Position numbers and translations under genes: made by a program. Positions 30,827 through 41,594 of a stretch of 64,000 bases of DNA are shown here, one piece after another. The notes beneath the pieces are model-generated. The model worked only from the letters and a program-made list of their open reading frames with translations. It did not search any database and was not told the origin of the DNA. The stretch comes from Leuctra nigra (lineage: Eukaryota; Arthropoda; Insecta; Plecoptera; Leuctridae), in the NCBI GenBank assembly GCA_934045905.1, contig OW203769.1, forward strand, positions 16,461,705-16,525,704, written 5' to 3'. Position 1 is the first letter of the stretch; each line of letters begins with the position of its first letter.

Positions 30827-33800
30827 GTAAGTAATGCAACTTGTGAGCGAGAAACAGAAAGTGAATCGAAACTATTCTCAAACAAAACTAACCTCCGATA
30901 GAGCTATATAACTATTGGGAAACTTACTGTGTACCTACTGACAAAGAAAACACTGGTCAGCGGGCCCAGGGCTAGGAAAGTGGGCAAAAAGTTTGATTAA
31001 ATGAATACCATAGAAACCAAATTATAGATGATCGATAGTAATGAAAATAATAGTAATTTAAAAAAATTATATGGTCAAACCAACCACAATTTGTGTTTAA
31101 ATCCCGCTAAAATTCACTAAATTCTATAGTGACATTCAAGATTTTTCCGAGCCTCGCCGTATTGTTGTGAGGCCCTCCAAATAGGACCCAAGTAGGTCCT
31201 GATGTTATAATATTTTACCATCTACTCTACCTACCTACCTATGAACACAAAAATATGCACATTATTTTTAAATATTTTTACGGAAGTAGAGGGCCTTAAA
31301 AATTACCTGCGGGAGGGGGGGGGGGCGAAATCTGATATTACGCCACTGTGTCCGTGAGAAAAGAGTGAAAAGGCTCGGTCAATATCATTATTTCTCTGTT
31401 ACTCATGCTCTTGTCTTCCATTACAGAAACCCTCTCTCTCCCATCAATAGCAATCAGTCCCAAACGCGTCACCATCATGAAAGGCGACACTGTGTCTATC
31501 CTCTGCAACGACGCATTGAAACAGAGCCTCATCGGATGCCAGTTCATGCAGATGAACTCCAGTCTGATCGACCTGAGTGCAGGCACGAAGTCAAAACCTC
31601 CTGCGAACCACAGCTATGTAGGCGCAGGACTCAACTCAGGAGAGTGCGGCATGAAAGTGACCGGGCTTGTACAGGAAACTCTGTACACTTATGGATGTAG
31701 AGTGAGAGCGGAGACAGGAGGGTGGGTCTATGACATCATGACCATTCTTCTTGACAACAAAGGTGAGCGGGCTTGTACAGGAAACTCTGTACACTTATGG
31801 ATGTAGAGTGAGAGCGGAGACAGGAGGGTGGGTCTATGACATCATGACTATTCTTCTTGACAACAAAGGTGAGCGGGCTCGTACAGGAAACTCTGTACAC
31901 TTATGGATGTAGAGTGAGAGCGGAGACAGGAGGGTGGGTCTATGACATCATGACGATACTTCTTGACAACAAAGGTGAGCGGGCTCGTACAGGAAACTCT
32001 GTACACTTATGGATGTAGAGTGAGAGCGGAGACAGGAGGGTGGGTCTATGACATCATGACGATACTTCTTGACAACAAAGGTGAGCGGGTTCGTACAGGA
32101 AACTCTGTACACTTATGGATGTAGAGTGAGAGCGGAGACAGGAGGGTGGGTCTATGACATCATGACCATTCTTCTTGACAACAAAGGTGAGCGGGCTCGT
32201 ACAGGAAACTCTGTACACTTATGGATGTAGAGTGAGAGCGGAGACAGGAGGGTGGGTCTATGACATCATGACTATTCTTCTTGACAACAAAGGTGAGCGG
32301 GCTCGTACAGGAAACTCTGTACACTTATGGATGTAGAGTGAGAGCGGAGACAGGAGGGTGGGTCTATGACATCATGACGATTCTTCTTGACAACAAAGGT
32401 GAGGGGAAGAGTCTTGGGGACTGCTGTTGGAACTGACGGCTACGTCAAATTTAACCAAAATACGGACATGTATCTTAGGCTCATTATTTAGTAAAGCAAC
32501 TTTGGGATGTAGTTTAGACTTTGACTTCCGCTCTAGGGGATTTGCAAGAGTTTCGTCGATGTCTAGTGACAAACGAAACTGACCCGTTCGTACGTATAGA
32601 CCAAGGTAAAATTCTTCACTGTCCGGCTGAGATCGTCTTACATTTGGAAAGATTGCACTGAAAGCTGACGCAGCACAACAATATGCTTTGGATGCTCTTG
32701 TAGTATAAATATGTAGACATAGCTAAGCATTAAACAAAATTAATAATATGTCTTTATATTGCCAGAATTTGGTAAAGCAGTGCGACCTCAGACATCGGCG
32801 AAAGCATTCAGTGCTGCAGCTATAGCAGTCACGAGTCCCATACTGAGCGGAAGTCAATGGCTTAGATACCCATTTTCTGGGAATACTATTGAGAAAATTT
32901 AAGAAATAATTAAAAGAAGAAAAGGTATTATTTTTCATGTATTTGAAACGTATTACCAGGAAGCGGATCCACAAAGAAAGATTCCACAGAATCCCACAGA
33001 TTTTGCTTAAAGTCTGGGTTAACTAAACAACATCTCAATCAAAATCTCTGGGATTCTGTAGAATCTCTCTTTGTGGATCCGCTTCAAGGTGTTTTTGTTA
33101 AAATATTTAATATATTTTTTAAATTTTTCACTTTGGGATGGTGGGAGACATGATTAAACCTGCCCCGCAGGGCATTTGATGTTTTTTTTGCCACTTTGAA
33201 ATCAATTTTCTTTAGTTTCTTGGTAACAAAATGAGACTGTACGTAAAACACCAGAAAATGTTTTTATGTTTTCTTGACATCCAGGGGGCAAGGAACCCCC
33301 TTGCCCCCCCCCCCCCCCCCCTGTGGACGCCTCAGAACCATTCGCTGTGTATTTTCAGACAACAAGCCTCTGAACGTAGTGAGCGGTTGGAACGTGGGCG
33401 GGAAGATAGTCCTGGCCCATCCGGGACAGCCCATGACCGTCACCTACTACCTGATCCAGCCCACCCGACACACGCTCTCAGTGTGCGCCTTCCAGCTGAA
33501 CGGCGTCTGGGTGCATTTCGACCAGGGCGGCGACAGTCCCAAGACGTCCGAGGTGCAATACCACGGCGATGGACTCAAGGCGGGAGCTTGCGGCGTCAAG
33601 TTCTTCAATATCACCGAGAAACACAATGGACAGATGAGCGTCAAGATGAGAGTGAAGACGCCGATCACTGGCCACCATTTCTCAGCGTTCCATATGATTG
33701 TCGTCAGTGAGTACAATATTTACTATTTATTTGGTCCACACACACAGTGTTGGGTATAAGTTCCTCAAAAAAAGAAAGAGTCGTTCCATCACCAACATGA

Positions 33801-36190
33801 CTTGGTATCTAGGCGACGACATGATCATATTGTTACAGAACCCCCGCACTCCGTGACCTTGAAAGTGAACACGACTGACCTGAAGGACGGCGAGACTCTG
33901 TCTGCCACTTGCACGGCCACCAAGAGCCGGCCTGTCACCTACATGACTTGTTATCTAGGCGACGACCTGATCATATTGTTACAGAACCCCCGCACTCCGT
34001 GACCTTGACAGTGAACACGACTGATCTGAAGGACGGCGAGACTCTGTCTGCCACTTGCACAGCCACCAAGAGCCGCCCCATCACCAACATGACTTGGTAT
34101 CTAGGCGACGACATGATCCGCAGCGACGCCGGGGACGACTCGCCCGTCTACAAGAAGTGGCGCTGGGGATATGACTTGCAGACGATATCCCAGAACATAT
34201 CCAGACCAGTGACGATCAAGGATCATGGCAAGGTGCTGATCTGTGCGACACAGCATCAGGGTATCCCGAATCGAGGAGGTGTTTATTATCGCGCGGCAGT
34301 GATCTCCGTCACGAGTGAGTATTCTTGAAGGAATTGGAGCCCATAGTTTTACTAATTGTTCCCCATAGTCGCGATTCTACTCAAATCGCGAGTAGTATTT
34401 ATTTGTGGATATTACTCTCACAATTCAAGTTGTCCTACTTCTGATGCGAATAGGCATCCTGCGTGAGAAAAGGTTACCAAAGTAACCTACATAATATTTT
34501 AGGGAATAAACAAATCTGACAGCGGCAATCCAAATCTCATATTTAGAGTGATTACTTGTGAAAGAAAGATATTTAAGTAAGTACAAGTTAATAACTAGGA
34601 AAACGCTCAGTGTAACGCGTTGATGAGCGAGCACAGAACATGCAACATCCCCATAGTAACGATGCACGACACGGCAGAAGACGATTTACTCTGCAATTTT
34701 TCAATCTCCATAATACACTGGATGAATAACAGATCCATTGTGTCGTGAAGTCTTACCTACATACCTTCTCCAGAAATCTCTTGTGACATCCCATACTAAA
34801 CTCGTAAAATTACAATTAATACTTGACTGATTGGGCTTACAATATGTAAAATTTAATATTAAGTTGGTCTTGATCACCATGCAAAATTTGAACTTAATGT
34901 GAACATTTTTATTGTCGACCAATCAGAAGACATTATTTAAACTTAAACCAATTAGAGGATTTGGCCTTCGTACTGCATCCGATTTTATGCGCTAGCTCAA
35001 AAATGCTTTCATTTTACTGTACATTGTGGATAGCTTGGCTGCTCTACAGGCCTTGCCTTGGAACAGAAGCTTAAAGAAGGCAGGGATGACAATTTAGTAT
35101 ACATTTTTCAAGATTATAAAATAAAATGACCTTAAAATGACAAAACTTTTGAAAATAACGACAGATTAGACTGAAAATTGGCAAAAATACCTAAAATGTT
35201 GGTACCAATGACCACGCGAAGTTTTAAGTTGATCGGTCAATCTGTTCTAGTTTAAATGTCAAAAATCACATGAAAAATGGTTTTAAATTTGAACCAATAG
35301 GAGGATTTGGCTGAAACTTTTTATGATTGGGTACAATGTTGGTTGCAATGTTTTTGCTAAATTTCAAATTGATTGATGCAACCAATCGAAAGATAATTTT
35401 TTTTAAATTTGAACCAATCACGGGAGCCCGTTCAAAAACGATCCCAGGGACCGCATAGAGTACGTTAGTATGTGTACAAAATTTCAGATCGATTGCTTGA
35501 GCGGTTTGACCTGGGCTGTGACCACAAAAAAAAAAAAAAAAAAAAAAAAACACACAGAGAAAAAGCCATAAGAGTACCGTGGTGACGCTCGCTACGCTCG
35601 CTCAATAATACGCAATAGTTATCCATACACATGTTCAAGTTAAATATTCATCTGACAAATATGATTTATAGCTATTATTTATAGCTTTGACACATTTCCC
35701 CTACCCCCTCAACCTCCATTTTTCTACCCCTGTGACGTCACGAGCAGGATTCCTATACACTCACGGCGTTCCATATTCTCCAAAACATTTTTCAAACTCA
35801 ACTTTTTCCCCTACTTTGACACCTTTTGCACTGTCAATCTTGTCATTCTAGACCACCTTTAGATTGAAGATCCAACATGCTCTAAAATGATTTAAGATAG
35901 TCAGTTTTCAAAAATTTCGTTACGCGACAGTTTTTGGATTCAACACTGGTTACACTGAGCATGAGAGACCCTCATGTACTCATGTACTCATGATGGACCC
36001 TTGTATCTTCGTGTTCATTGCAATGGACCAACTGTGTAACATCTCTGTTTCGTCTTCAGAACCTGATGCCGGAGTCATCGACTACGCTAAGATAAAAGCC
36101 ATCAATCCCAAGAAATCGGTCCAAGCAGCGACCAAGTCCAAGAAGTCTGTCCAAACAACGACCAAGCCGCCGACTAAAACAAAGGCTTAG
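30769..36190 (+). CDS. Secreted three-Ig-domain protein (complete multi-exon gene)
   Basis: Exons 30769-30826, 31427-31762, 33359-33706, 33985-34314 and 36060-36190 join to 401 codons including TAG. All four introns are phase 1, typical of Ig-domain exons. Residues 1-20 (MVAFRADVLVGVALCLLVMG) form a signal peptide. Each of the three middle exons encodes one Ig-like unit of about 110-115 residues, and the last encodes a Lys/Thr-rich tail with a repeated KKSVQ motif. No transmembrane segment follows, so the product is likely secreted. Several N-glycosylation sequons occur (NSS, NHS, NIT, NTT, NMT, NIS). Function is unknown; a recognition or immune role would be a guess. Two of its exons carry junction arrays. 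Confidence 0.85.
30951..31348. mobile_element. CACTGGCGTA-ended element copy in an Ig-gene intron
   Basis: Starts cactggtcagcgggcccagg and ends gatattacgccactg. The interior aligns with 56947-57316. It ends 78 bases before the acceptor of Ig exon 2. Confidence 0.55.
31427..31762 (+). CDS. Exon 2: Ig-like domain 1
   Basis: The exon follows cttccattacag and ends AACAAAG|GTGAGC; it is a 1-1 phase exon. It reads ETLSLPSIAISPKRVTIMKG, then VSILCND and later YGCRVRAE as the canonical Ig cysteine pair, plus a second pair in IGCQF and GECGMKV. The last 100 bases with the donor are repeated six more times downstream. Confidence 0.85.
31663..32406 (+). repeat. 106-bp x7 tandem array of an exon's donor edge
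   Basis: The marker ACAGGAAACTCTGTACAC starts at 31671, 31777, 31883, 31989, 32095, 32201 and 32307, every step exactly 106 bp. Each unit is about 100 bp of the 3' part of Ig exon 2, the donor AAAG|GTGAGC and six intron bases. The last copy runs into ordinary intron (gtgaggggaag). The unit join falls where exonic AAAGTGACCGGG resembles the donor AAAGGTGAG, so GTGA microhomology may have started the array. Copies differ at a few sites (accatt, actatt, acgata, acgatt). Confidence 0.96.
33135..33325 (+). repeat. GCCCCGCAGGGC-type repeat with C-run, next to an Ig exon
   Basis: The core ctgccccgcagggcattt, then ttttgccactttgaaatcaa and gtaaaacaccagaaaatgt match 46890-47120. An 18-base C run (33304-33321) ends it, 37 bases before the exon at 33359. 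Confidence 0.65.
33359..33706 (+). CDS. Exon 3: Ig-like domain 2
   Basis: The exon follows gtgtattttcag and ends GTCGTCA|GTGAGT; 1-1 phase. It reads DNKPLNVVSGWNVGGKIVLA and then VTYYLIQP, SVCAFQLNGVW, GACGVKFFNIT and MSVKMRVKT. It keeps the secondary Cys pair seen in exon 2 but lacks the canonical Ig pair: Tyr and Met/Arg positions stand where SILC and YGC occur. An 18-base C run ends 37 bases before the exon. Confidence 0.83.
33786..34121 (+). repeat. 146-bp x2 (plus partial) array of an exon's acceptor edge
   Basis: Exon starts after ttgttacag lie at 33839 and 33985, 146 bp apart, each with about 134 bp of exon. A partial unit (accaacatgacttggtatctaggcg...) lies at 33786-33838, ahead of the first copy. 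Only about 12 intron bases (atattgttacag) are included per unit. Using the first acceptor reads through to a stop near 34000. Confidence 0.92.
33985..34314 (+). CDS. Exon 4: Ig-like domain 3
   Basis: The exon follows atattgttacag and ends GTCACGA|GTGAGT; 1-1 phase. It reads KPPHSVTLTVNTTDLKDGET, LSATCTATKSRP, NMTWYLGDDM and KVLICATQHQG, with the canonical Ig Cys pair and the Trp of strand C. It is the complete copy of a duplicated edge; the truncated copy begins at 33839. Confidence 0.85.
34597..35612 (+). mobile_element. GAGCGAGC/GCTCGCTC interspersed element, long copy
   Basis: It begins ggaaaacgctcagtgtaacg, then cgttgatgagcgagc, and ends gctcgctacgctcgctcaataat, so GAGCGAGC faces GCTCGCTC. 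The interior has several related blocks of about 130 bp with ttgaaccaat.g...ggatttggctgaaac and the marker gcaaaatttcagatcgat. A 26-base A run starts at 35525. Other copies or pieces are at about 280-470, 4847-5250, 8797-9170, 16905-17230, 36882-37512 (reverse), 42715-43376 (reverse), 53180-53400 and 60486-61113. No ORF; class unknown. Confidence 0.7.
36060..36190 (+). CDS. Exon 5: Lys/Thr-rich C-terminal tail
   Basis: The exon follows ttcgtcttcag and completes a split Lys codon. It reads PDAGVIDYAKIKAINPKKSV, then repeated KKSVQ.(A/T)TK units and TKTKA before TAG at 36188-36190. No hydrophobic anchor is present. Confidence 0.8.
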
Positions 36191-36331
36191 AACTTGTCAA
36201 GGCCAGTTGCCATCTCTAGAAGAGGTTGGCAGTACTGGAAATGAAGCGAGTGAGAGATGAGGTATAGTGTAATGTAGAAAGCAAGATTGTGTTAATTGTA
36301 TTTGATTTCATGTACTTATTACTACTTCGAC

Positions 36332-36337
36332 AATAAA
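36332..36337 (+). terminator. AATAAA polyadenylation signal of the Ig-like gene
   Basis: AATAAA in caataaaatt lies 142 bases after the stop codon. It is followed within about 20 bases by TTTGTGAGTTGGG, a T/G-rich stretch. Confidence 0.6.
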
Positions 36338-36881
36338 ATTAATTGCATCATAGTTTGTGAGTTGGGATTTATTCAAGAACATTCCCAAAACATTTTCCAT
36401 CTACGTTTGACAGATTGGGCTGGTCATGGAGTGCCAATCCATGTAACTTGATTCTTACTTCGACTTCGAACTTTCGCGGTTTAACTAAAATTACGGTCTC
36501 TGGAGGCAAGATTTGATTACACAAAGTATTGGCTGCGAAGAAGTGGGTACTACATCGGCAACATGTTTTAGCCAAAACTTCTTGGCGCAACGCATCGTTT
36601 GTGACTGAAACAATGTTGAGTGGTACAGTTGTATAGAGAAAGAGTTATTCTATCACCATGTGAAATTTGGACAACGTATTTCAACTTTCCGCATACTAAC
36701 TTGGACATTTACGCAAGCGGTTTTAACAATAACTGAGAGCTTAGCACAATTTCTTATGTCATCATAACAAAGAAGTTTTTTAAATGTAAACACTTGATTG
36801 AGTGAAAAATAAGTAGTTCAGTTCAAATATTTTTAATTTTTACCTAATCGGAAATCAAATACTAAAGATGATTAACGCTAG

Positions 36882-37512
36882 TTGAGTGAGCGAAGCGAGC
36901 GTTTATTTGGCTCTTTTGGCATGGACCTCTGTTTTGTTTTGTTTTTTGTTTGTTTTTTGTTTGTTTTTGGCTGTTAATAGAAGCAATAGAAGTCGCACCG
37001 TTTCACCGATCGATCTGAAATTTTGCACACATGTAAAACCAACCTTCTCTGATTGCAGACCCTAATTTTTTGGAAATTCATTCATTGGTTAAAATTTAAA
37101 TAAATATCTCCTGAAAGGCTGAAAAATGAAAATGGTCTTCGATAATTCTGATCAAACCCATATTTTGCATGATCATTAAGACCAACAATGTATCTTATTT
37201 TACAAAATTTCATCCCAATCAGTTAAGAACGTATGAACTTATTGACGTTTTAATATCTGTCAGTATAATGAAGTATCGAAATAAATGTTTTCCAGTGCCA
37301 ATTGAATTGAATCTGATTTGCTATATTTACCAGGGTAAATATAAAATGCTATTTTCAAGTTTCGATGAAAAGCTATACTTTAATGTTGATGGAGTGATCA
37401 GATTTCAATTCAATATGGATGTATAATATGTTTCTTTGCGTTTTGCACGCATTTCCAGTTCGAGAATTTGCACGTTCATCAACGCGTTACAATGAGCGTT
37501 TTCCTAGTTAAT
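36882..37512 (-). mobile_element. GAGCGAGC/GCTCGCTC element copy
   Basis: Reverse copy with both ends: ttgagtgagcgaagcgagc at the left, and ttcatcaacgcgttacaatg followed by agcgttttccta at the right. The marker atcgatctgaaattttgcac lies inside. Confidence 0.7.
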
Positions 37513-37782
37513 ATCAATTATCAGGCACGATCAGAATGATATAAGCTAGATGCCGAGAGCCAAACCGTTTTACACTCCATGTGTGTAACTTGTCAAGAGC
37601 CATGCGTTTTGCTACTCCATGTATTTCATAGTGTTAGTAACTTTTGAATAATTAATAGAATCTTTGAGTGTGGCTGACAATACAAAATATTCAATAATAC
37701 TAGGGTGATTAGAAATATGGCTTTCCTTTATGACCTAGGGTAGGTGATTGTGATTAAATACGAACTGCAAGAAGAAAAGATT

Positions 37783-37855
37783 TTCCTTGAGTGGGACTCG
37801 AACCCACGACCTTCCGATATCCAGTCAGATGCTCTACCAGCTGAGCTACCAAGGC
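37783..37855 (-). tRNA. tRNA-like gene or pseudogene, anticodon GGA
   Basis: 73 nt fold into a regular cloverleaf: acceptor GCCTTGG/TCAAGGA, D stem GCTC/GAGC, anticodon stem TCTGA/TCGGA, 5-nt variable loop, T stem GTGGG/CCCAC with TTCGAGT. A TTTT terminator follows within a few bases. The loop CTGGATA gives anticodon GGA (Ser), but a serine tRNA should have a long variable arm. Position 37 is T rather than a purine, and the first acceptor pair is G-A. It is therefore more likely a tRNA pseudogene or tRNA-derived sequence than a working tRNA. Confidence 0.6.
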
Positions 37856-39425
37856 CGTTCAAATTGCAGCCGCTGTGTTCCAATATAAACCGCGTTAGCA
37901 GTCCGATTATGTGATTAATGATTAAATTAACGATTAGATTAATGATTATGTGATCATAGTTCACAAAACAAATCTTCTTTCTACTAATTACAATGGTTTT
38001 GCTTTCATGAATGATTCTTGCATTACTTTTCTCATTAATCAGAATGTGTAATCAGCTCGATTTTTTTTTGCTAATTCCATGTGTTTCTTTATTGTCAAAA
38101 TGTCACTTCAAAGACAAGTCAGTAGTCGATCCCGATTGGTCAATTATATAGCTAAGAGCGTTTAGTATACTTCTTGCATAAGAAAAGGTTGCCATAGTAA
38201 GTATAGGTAAAGGTATAGGGAATAAACAAATCTGACAGCAAATCTCATATTTAGGTTCAGGTTTTCAATACTCTGCTAAAACCAGAAATTTAGTTAGGTA
38301 ATTCTAGGAATGTCATTGGTTGTTGCCATGACAGTCCTAATCAACCCTTCAAAAGTTAGCAAAAGACTGACCCAATGATTACCTTATGAAAGAAAGATAT
38401 TTACGTAGAAGAAAATAATAATATCTATACGCTATATTTATCCATACACATTTTCAAGTTAAATATTCATCTGAAAAAGTGATTTGCCTATTTTTATCGT
38501 TAACACATTTTCCTCCTCATGCTGTCAAGTTCTAGAAGTCCATACACCTCAAGAAATGAAGCCAAGAAATTCGACTTGCCTTTTAGTAATTTTCAATAAA
38601 ACCCACCAAAGATTCTTGAAATATGAAAAAAGGAAATATCTTTTTTAAAATATCCGCATATTTCCAAAGTACTTTACATATGAAAATGTTCATATGTAAA
38701 ATCATCGGGGTCGTCTTTGAGATATCAAGAGCTCCATACGGAAGGAAGCGGTCTTTGTGGGGCTCCTTTGACCCTCTAGTTACCGGGGGGGGGGGGGGGG
38801 GGGGAGATCTGGTAGTCAATCAGCTGAGGGGCGTCAAATCAACCCCCACATGGGGGGGGCGGGGGAGTTATAAGCAGAATATTCTCCCGGAAGATTGGAG
38901 AAGAGGTTCACTTTTCTTTTGTTCTTCGATCTTACAACGTGACGTCACTCGAATATGTAGACCACGAGAGAAGGGGAAAAGATTCGACACGAAATGTTCC
39001 ACATTGGGGGTAAATGCAGCTTATAAAGCTTCCTTTAAAGTTTACAGCCTACATTTGGAAATAAAAAGTACGTATAACCGATAATCTTTTAAAACGGTCC
39101 GCTTACGAGGATTCCAAACCCGATTTTATCATTCTAACATTCACGTCTCTTCCCTTTGATAACACTTGAAAACTAACAAACATATAACAATTGTATCGGT
39201 CATTGAGTTATGTGTGTGCATTCAGCCACTATATAGTCATACGGTTCTTCAGATTACATGTCAAACGAGGTCACAGATCAGGGCCAATGTTTTAACGAAT
39301 ATTAATTACAATCATCATGTTCGTTTACCGATTCGCGTTTAAAATCTGGTAAGGTAGCAGCACTGTCCTGTGTTGTATACAAGGGCGTATTCAGAAGGGG
39401 GGGGGGGGGGGGGGCGAGGGGGCCA

Positions 39426-39463
<38 letters not shown>

Positions 39464-39643
39464 AAATCAGAATTTCATCTTAGAAAATAAGCACATTTAA
39501 AATAATATGTGAAAAAAAAAAACACTTACAAATATACAGATCATGTCAAAAACGTTTCAAAATGGTTAGAATTGAGAAAAAAAACCTAAAAATTTCCGGG
39601 ACTATGCGCCCCGGTCTTGAATATCCTAATTAGTTCAATAAAT

Positions 39644-39907
39644 TTACGGCGGCTCATTTTAAATAGCCAACAATAGTTTCTATTGACGAGTGCTCACGCA
39701 CGATTTTGTTATTTATTCTTGTTAAATATATATATTGTAATTTATCTTTAGTCTGTATTTTTAAGGTGTTTTTAATTGTATTTATGACTTTTTGCTCAAG
39801 CTGGCAGTGGGGCACATGTTGTTACGGGGCTTTGCTCTATTCCCACTGCCAGTAAATGCATGTATAATATGTATCTCATGTATGTGTTATATATGTGTTT
39901 TAAAATA
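39644..39907 (+). mobile_element. 3' end of a LINE inserted in the hAT MITE
   Basis: Non-coding sequence ending ttttaaaataaataataat, with an 11-bp stem (CTGGCAGTGGG at 39801-39811, CCCACTGCCAG at 39842-39852) of the kind found in LINE 3' UTRs. It runs into the (TAA)n tract. It differs from the 3' UTR of the next element, so it is a separate insertion. Confidence 0.5.
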
Positions 39908-39981
<74 letters not shown>

Positions 39982-40004
39982 TAATAATAATAATAATAAT
40001 AATA
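39905..40004 (+). repeat. (AAT)n microsatellite, about 100 bp
   Basis: Uninterrupted aat/taa repeats except for one tgat variant. It is the junction between the two LINE pieces and gives rise to a meaningless poly-Asn frame. Confidence 0.95.
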
Positions 40005-41489
40005 ATGGACGACATCAAGCTTTATGCAAAGAGCGAAAAAGAGATGTCATCATTAATTGAAACAACAGCGTTATTCAGTTCAGATATTGGCATGAAATTT
40101 GGATTAAACAAATGCGCTGTCATTCATGTGAAGAGAGGAAGAATCAACAACTCGGAAAACATGCAACTGGAACTTGACCCATCCAAAAGTGTAATTCCTG
40201 GCTTATCAGAAGATATGAAGTATAAGTATTTGGGAATTAAACAGTCATTTCTTAATGCAAAAACTCAGGTGAAGAGTGAAATGACGGAGAAATTTCATAC
40301 ACGATTGAAGAAAGTGCTTAAATCCGGACTTAATGGCAAGAATATTATAGCTGCAATTAATGGATGGTGTATTCCGCTTGTTCTCTACACATTCGGTGTT
40401 CTTAAGTGGAGTAACACAGAGCTGGAGCACATGGATCGACAGATAAGAGTAAAGTTGACAGAATTCAGATGTCACCATCCAAAAGCAGCGAAGGAGAGAT
40501 TATATCTGAAGCGAAATCTAGGGGGACGAGGACTCTTAAATTTACAGCAACTGTATGGCAGACAGATAGATAATCTACGTAAATATTTTCATGGCATGCA
40601 AGCTTCATCGTTGATACACAGAGCAATTGTGAAGATAGATGTAAATCTATCTCCTCTTTGCTTGGCAGACAGAAATTTTATAGTTAAGAAGATTAGTGAT
40701 GAAGAACTAGCCTCAAATTGGAAAGAAAAGATTATGCACGGTAGGTTTCCAAAAGCTTTGGAAAATGCTGATCATATTGCCTCAATGCAGTGGTTGAAAG
40801 ACGGATCTCTCTACCCTGAAACGGAAGGATTTATGTTGGCGATTCAAGACGAAGTAATTGCAACAAGGAACCAGCAAAAATACATTCAAAAATTAAACAT
40901 TCCAAATGAATTATGTAGGCTTTGCAATTTCAAATCTGAAGACATACATCACTTAACTTCTGGGTGCTCTCAACTTGCCAATTTCGAATATTTACATCGA
41001 CATAACTTATCATGTAAAATAGTTCATCAATATTTGGCTCTTACCAATAAACTAATTGATCATGAAGAGATGTATTTCCAGTATGAGCCACGACCAGTAC
41101 TTGAAAATGCACTAGTGAAATTATATTATGACGTATCAGTCATCACAGACAAGACTATCATGCACAATAGACCTGACATCATCATCGTGAACAAAGATAC
41201 TCGAATTGCTTATCTTCTAGACGTAACACATCCCAACGACCATAATCTGCGTCAGGCATTCACCACAAAGAAGACCAAATATCGAGACCTGGCTGAAGAA
41301 ATCAGATTAATGTGGAAGTTATTGAAAGTAGACATCATCCCCATTGTGATATCAGTAAATGGGCTAGTACACCAAAATCAAGCCGACGAATTCAAGAAAA
41401 TAGATATTCCTCAAAAGATAATACATAATATTCAAAGATCTGTTATATTAGAAACCTGTAGAATTGTTAGAAAGGTTTTGAATTGTTAA
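39978..41489 (+). CDS. R4/Dong-like retrotransposon ORF, 5'-truncated: RT end, zinc knuckle, restriction-like endonuclease
   Basis: The frame opens in the microsatellite. Real similarity starts at MDDIKLYAKSEKEM, the RT catalytic Asp-Asp motif, then KYKYLGIKQS and the RT thumb. Around residues 315-345 a zinc knuckle reads CRLCNFKSEDIHHLTSGC, followed by EYLHRHN. Around 392-416 RPDIIIVNK...AYLLDVTHP matches the PD..D core of the restriction-like endonuclease found in R2/R4-type elements. The frame is unbroken to TAA, but the N-terminal half is missing, so the copy is dead. Dong-type elements are known to target TAA repeats, and (TAA)n lies at both ends here. Confidence 0.87.
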
Positions 41490-41594
41490 TTCGCATGTTA
41501 CTTGTAAAATCCCCTACGTTTGCATTTCTGCCCGTAGTGGATTATGTATTGACCAATTGTAATTGAGATTAAAATAAAGGAAAATAATAATAAT
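41490..41594 (+). other. 3' UTR and TAA tail of the R4/Dong-like element
   Basis: About 85 bp after the stop, ending aaaataaaggaaaataataataataataa, before hAT sequence resumes at tgtacctattc. It marks the 3' insertion junction. Confidence 0.7.

Noticed and set aside
37169..37426. ORF of 85 codons
   Set aside because: Lies inside the reverse GAGCGAGC-family element and shows no conserved domain.
39860..40060. Poly-Asn ORF
   Set aside because: Translation of the (AAT)n microsatellite.
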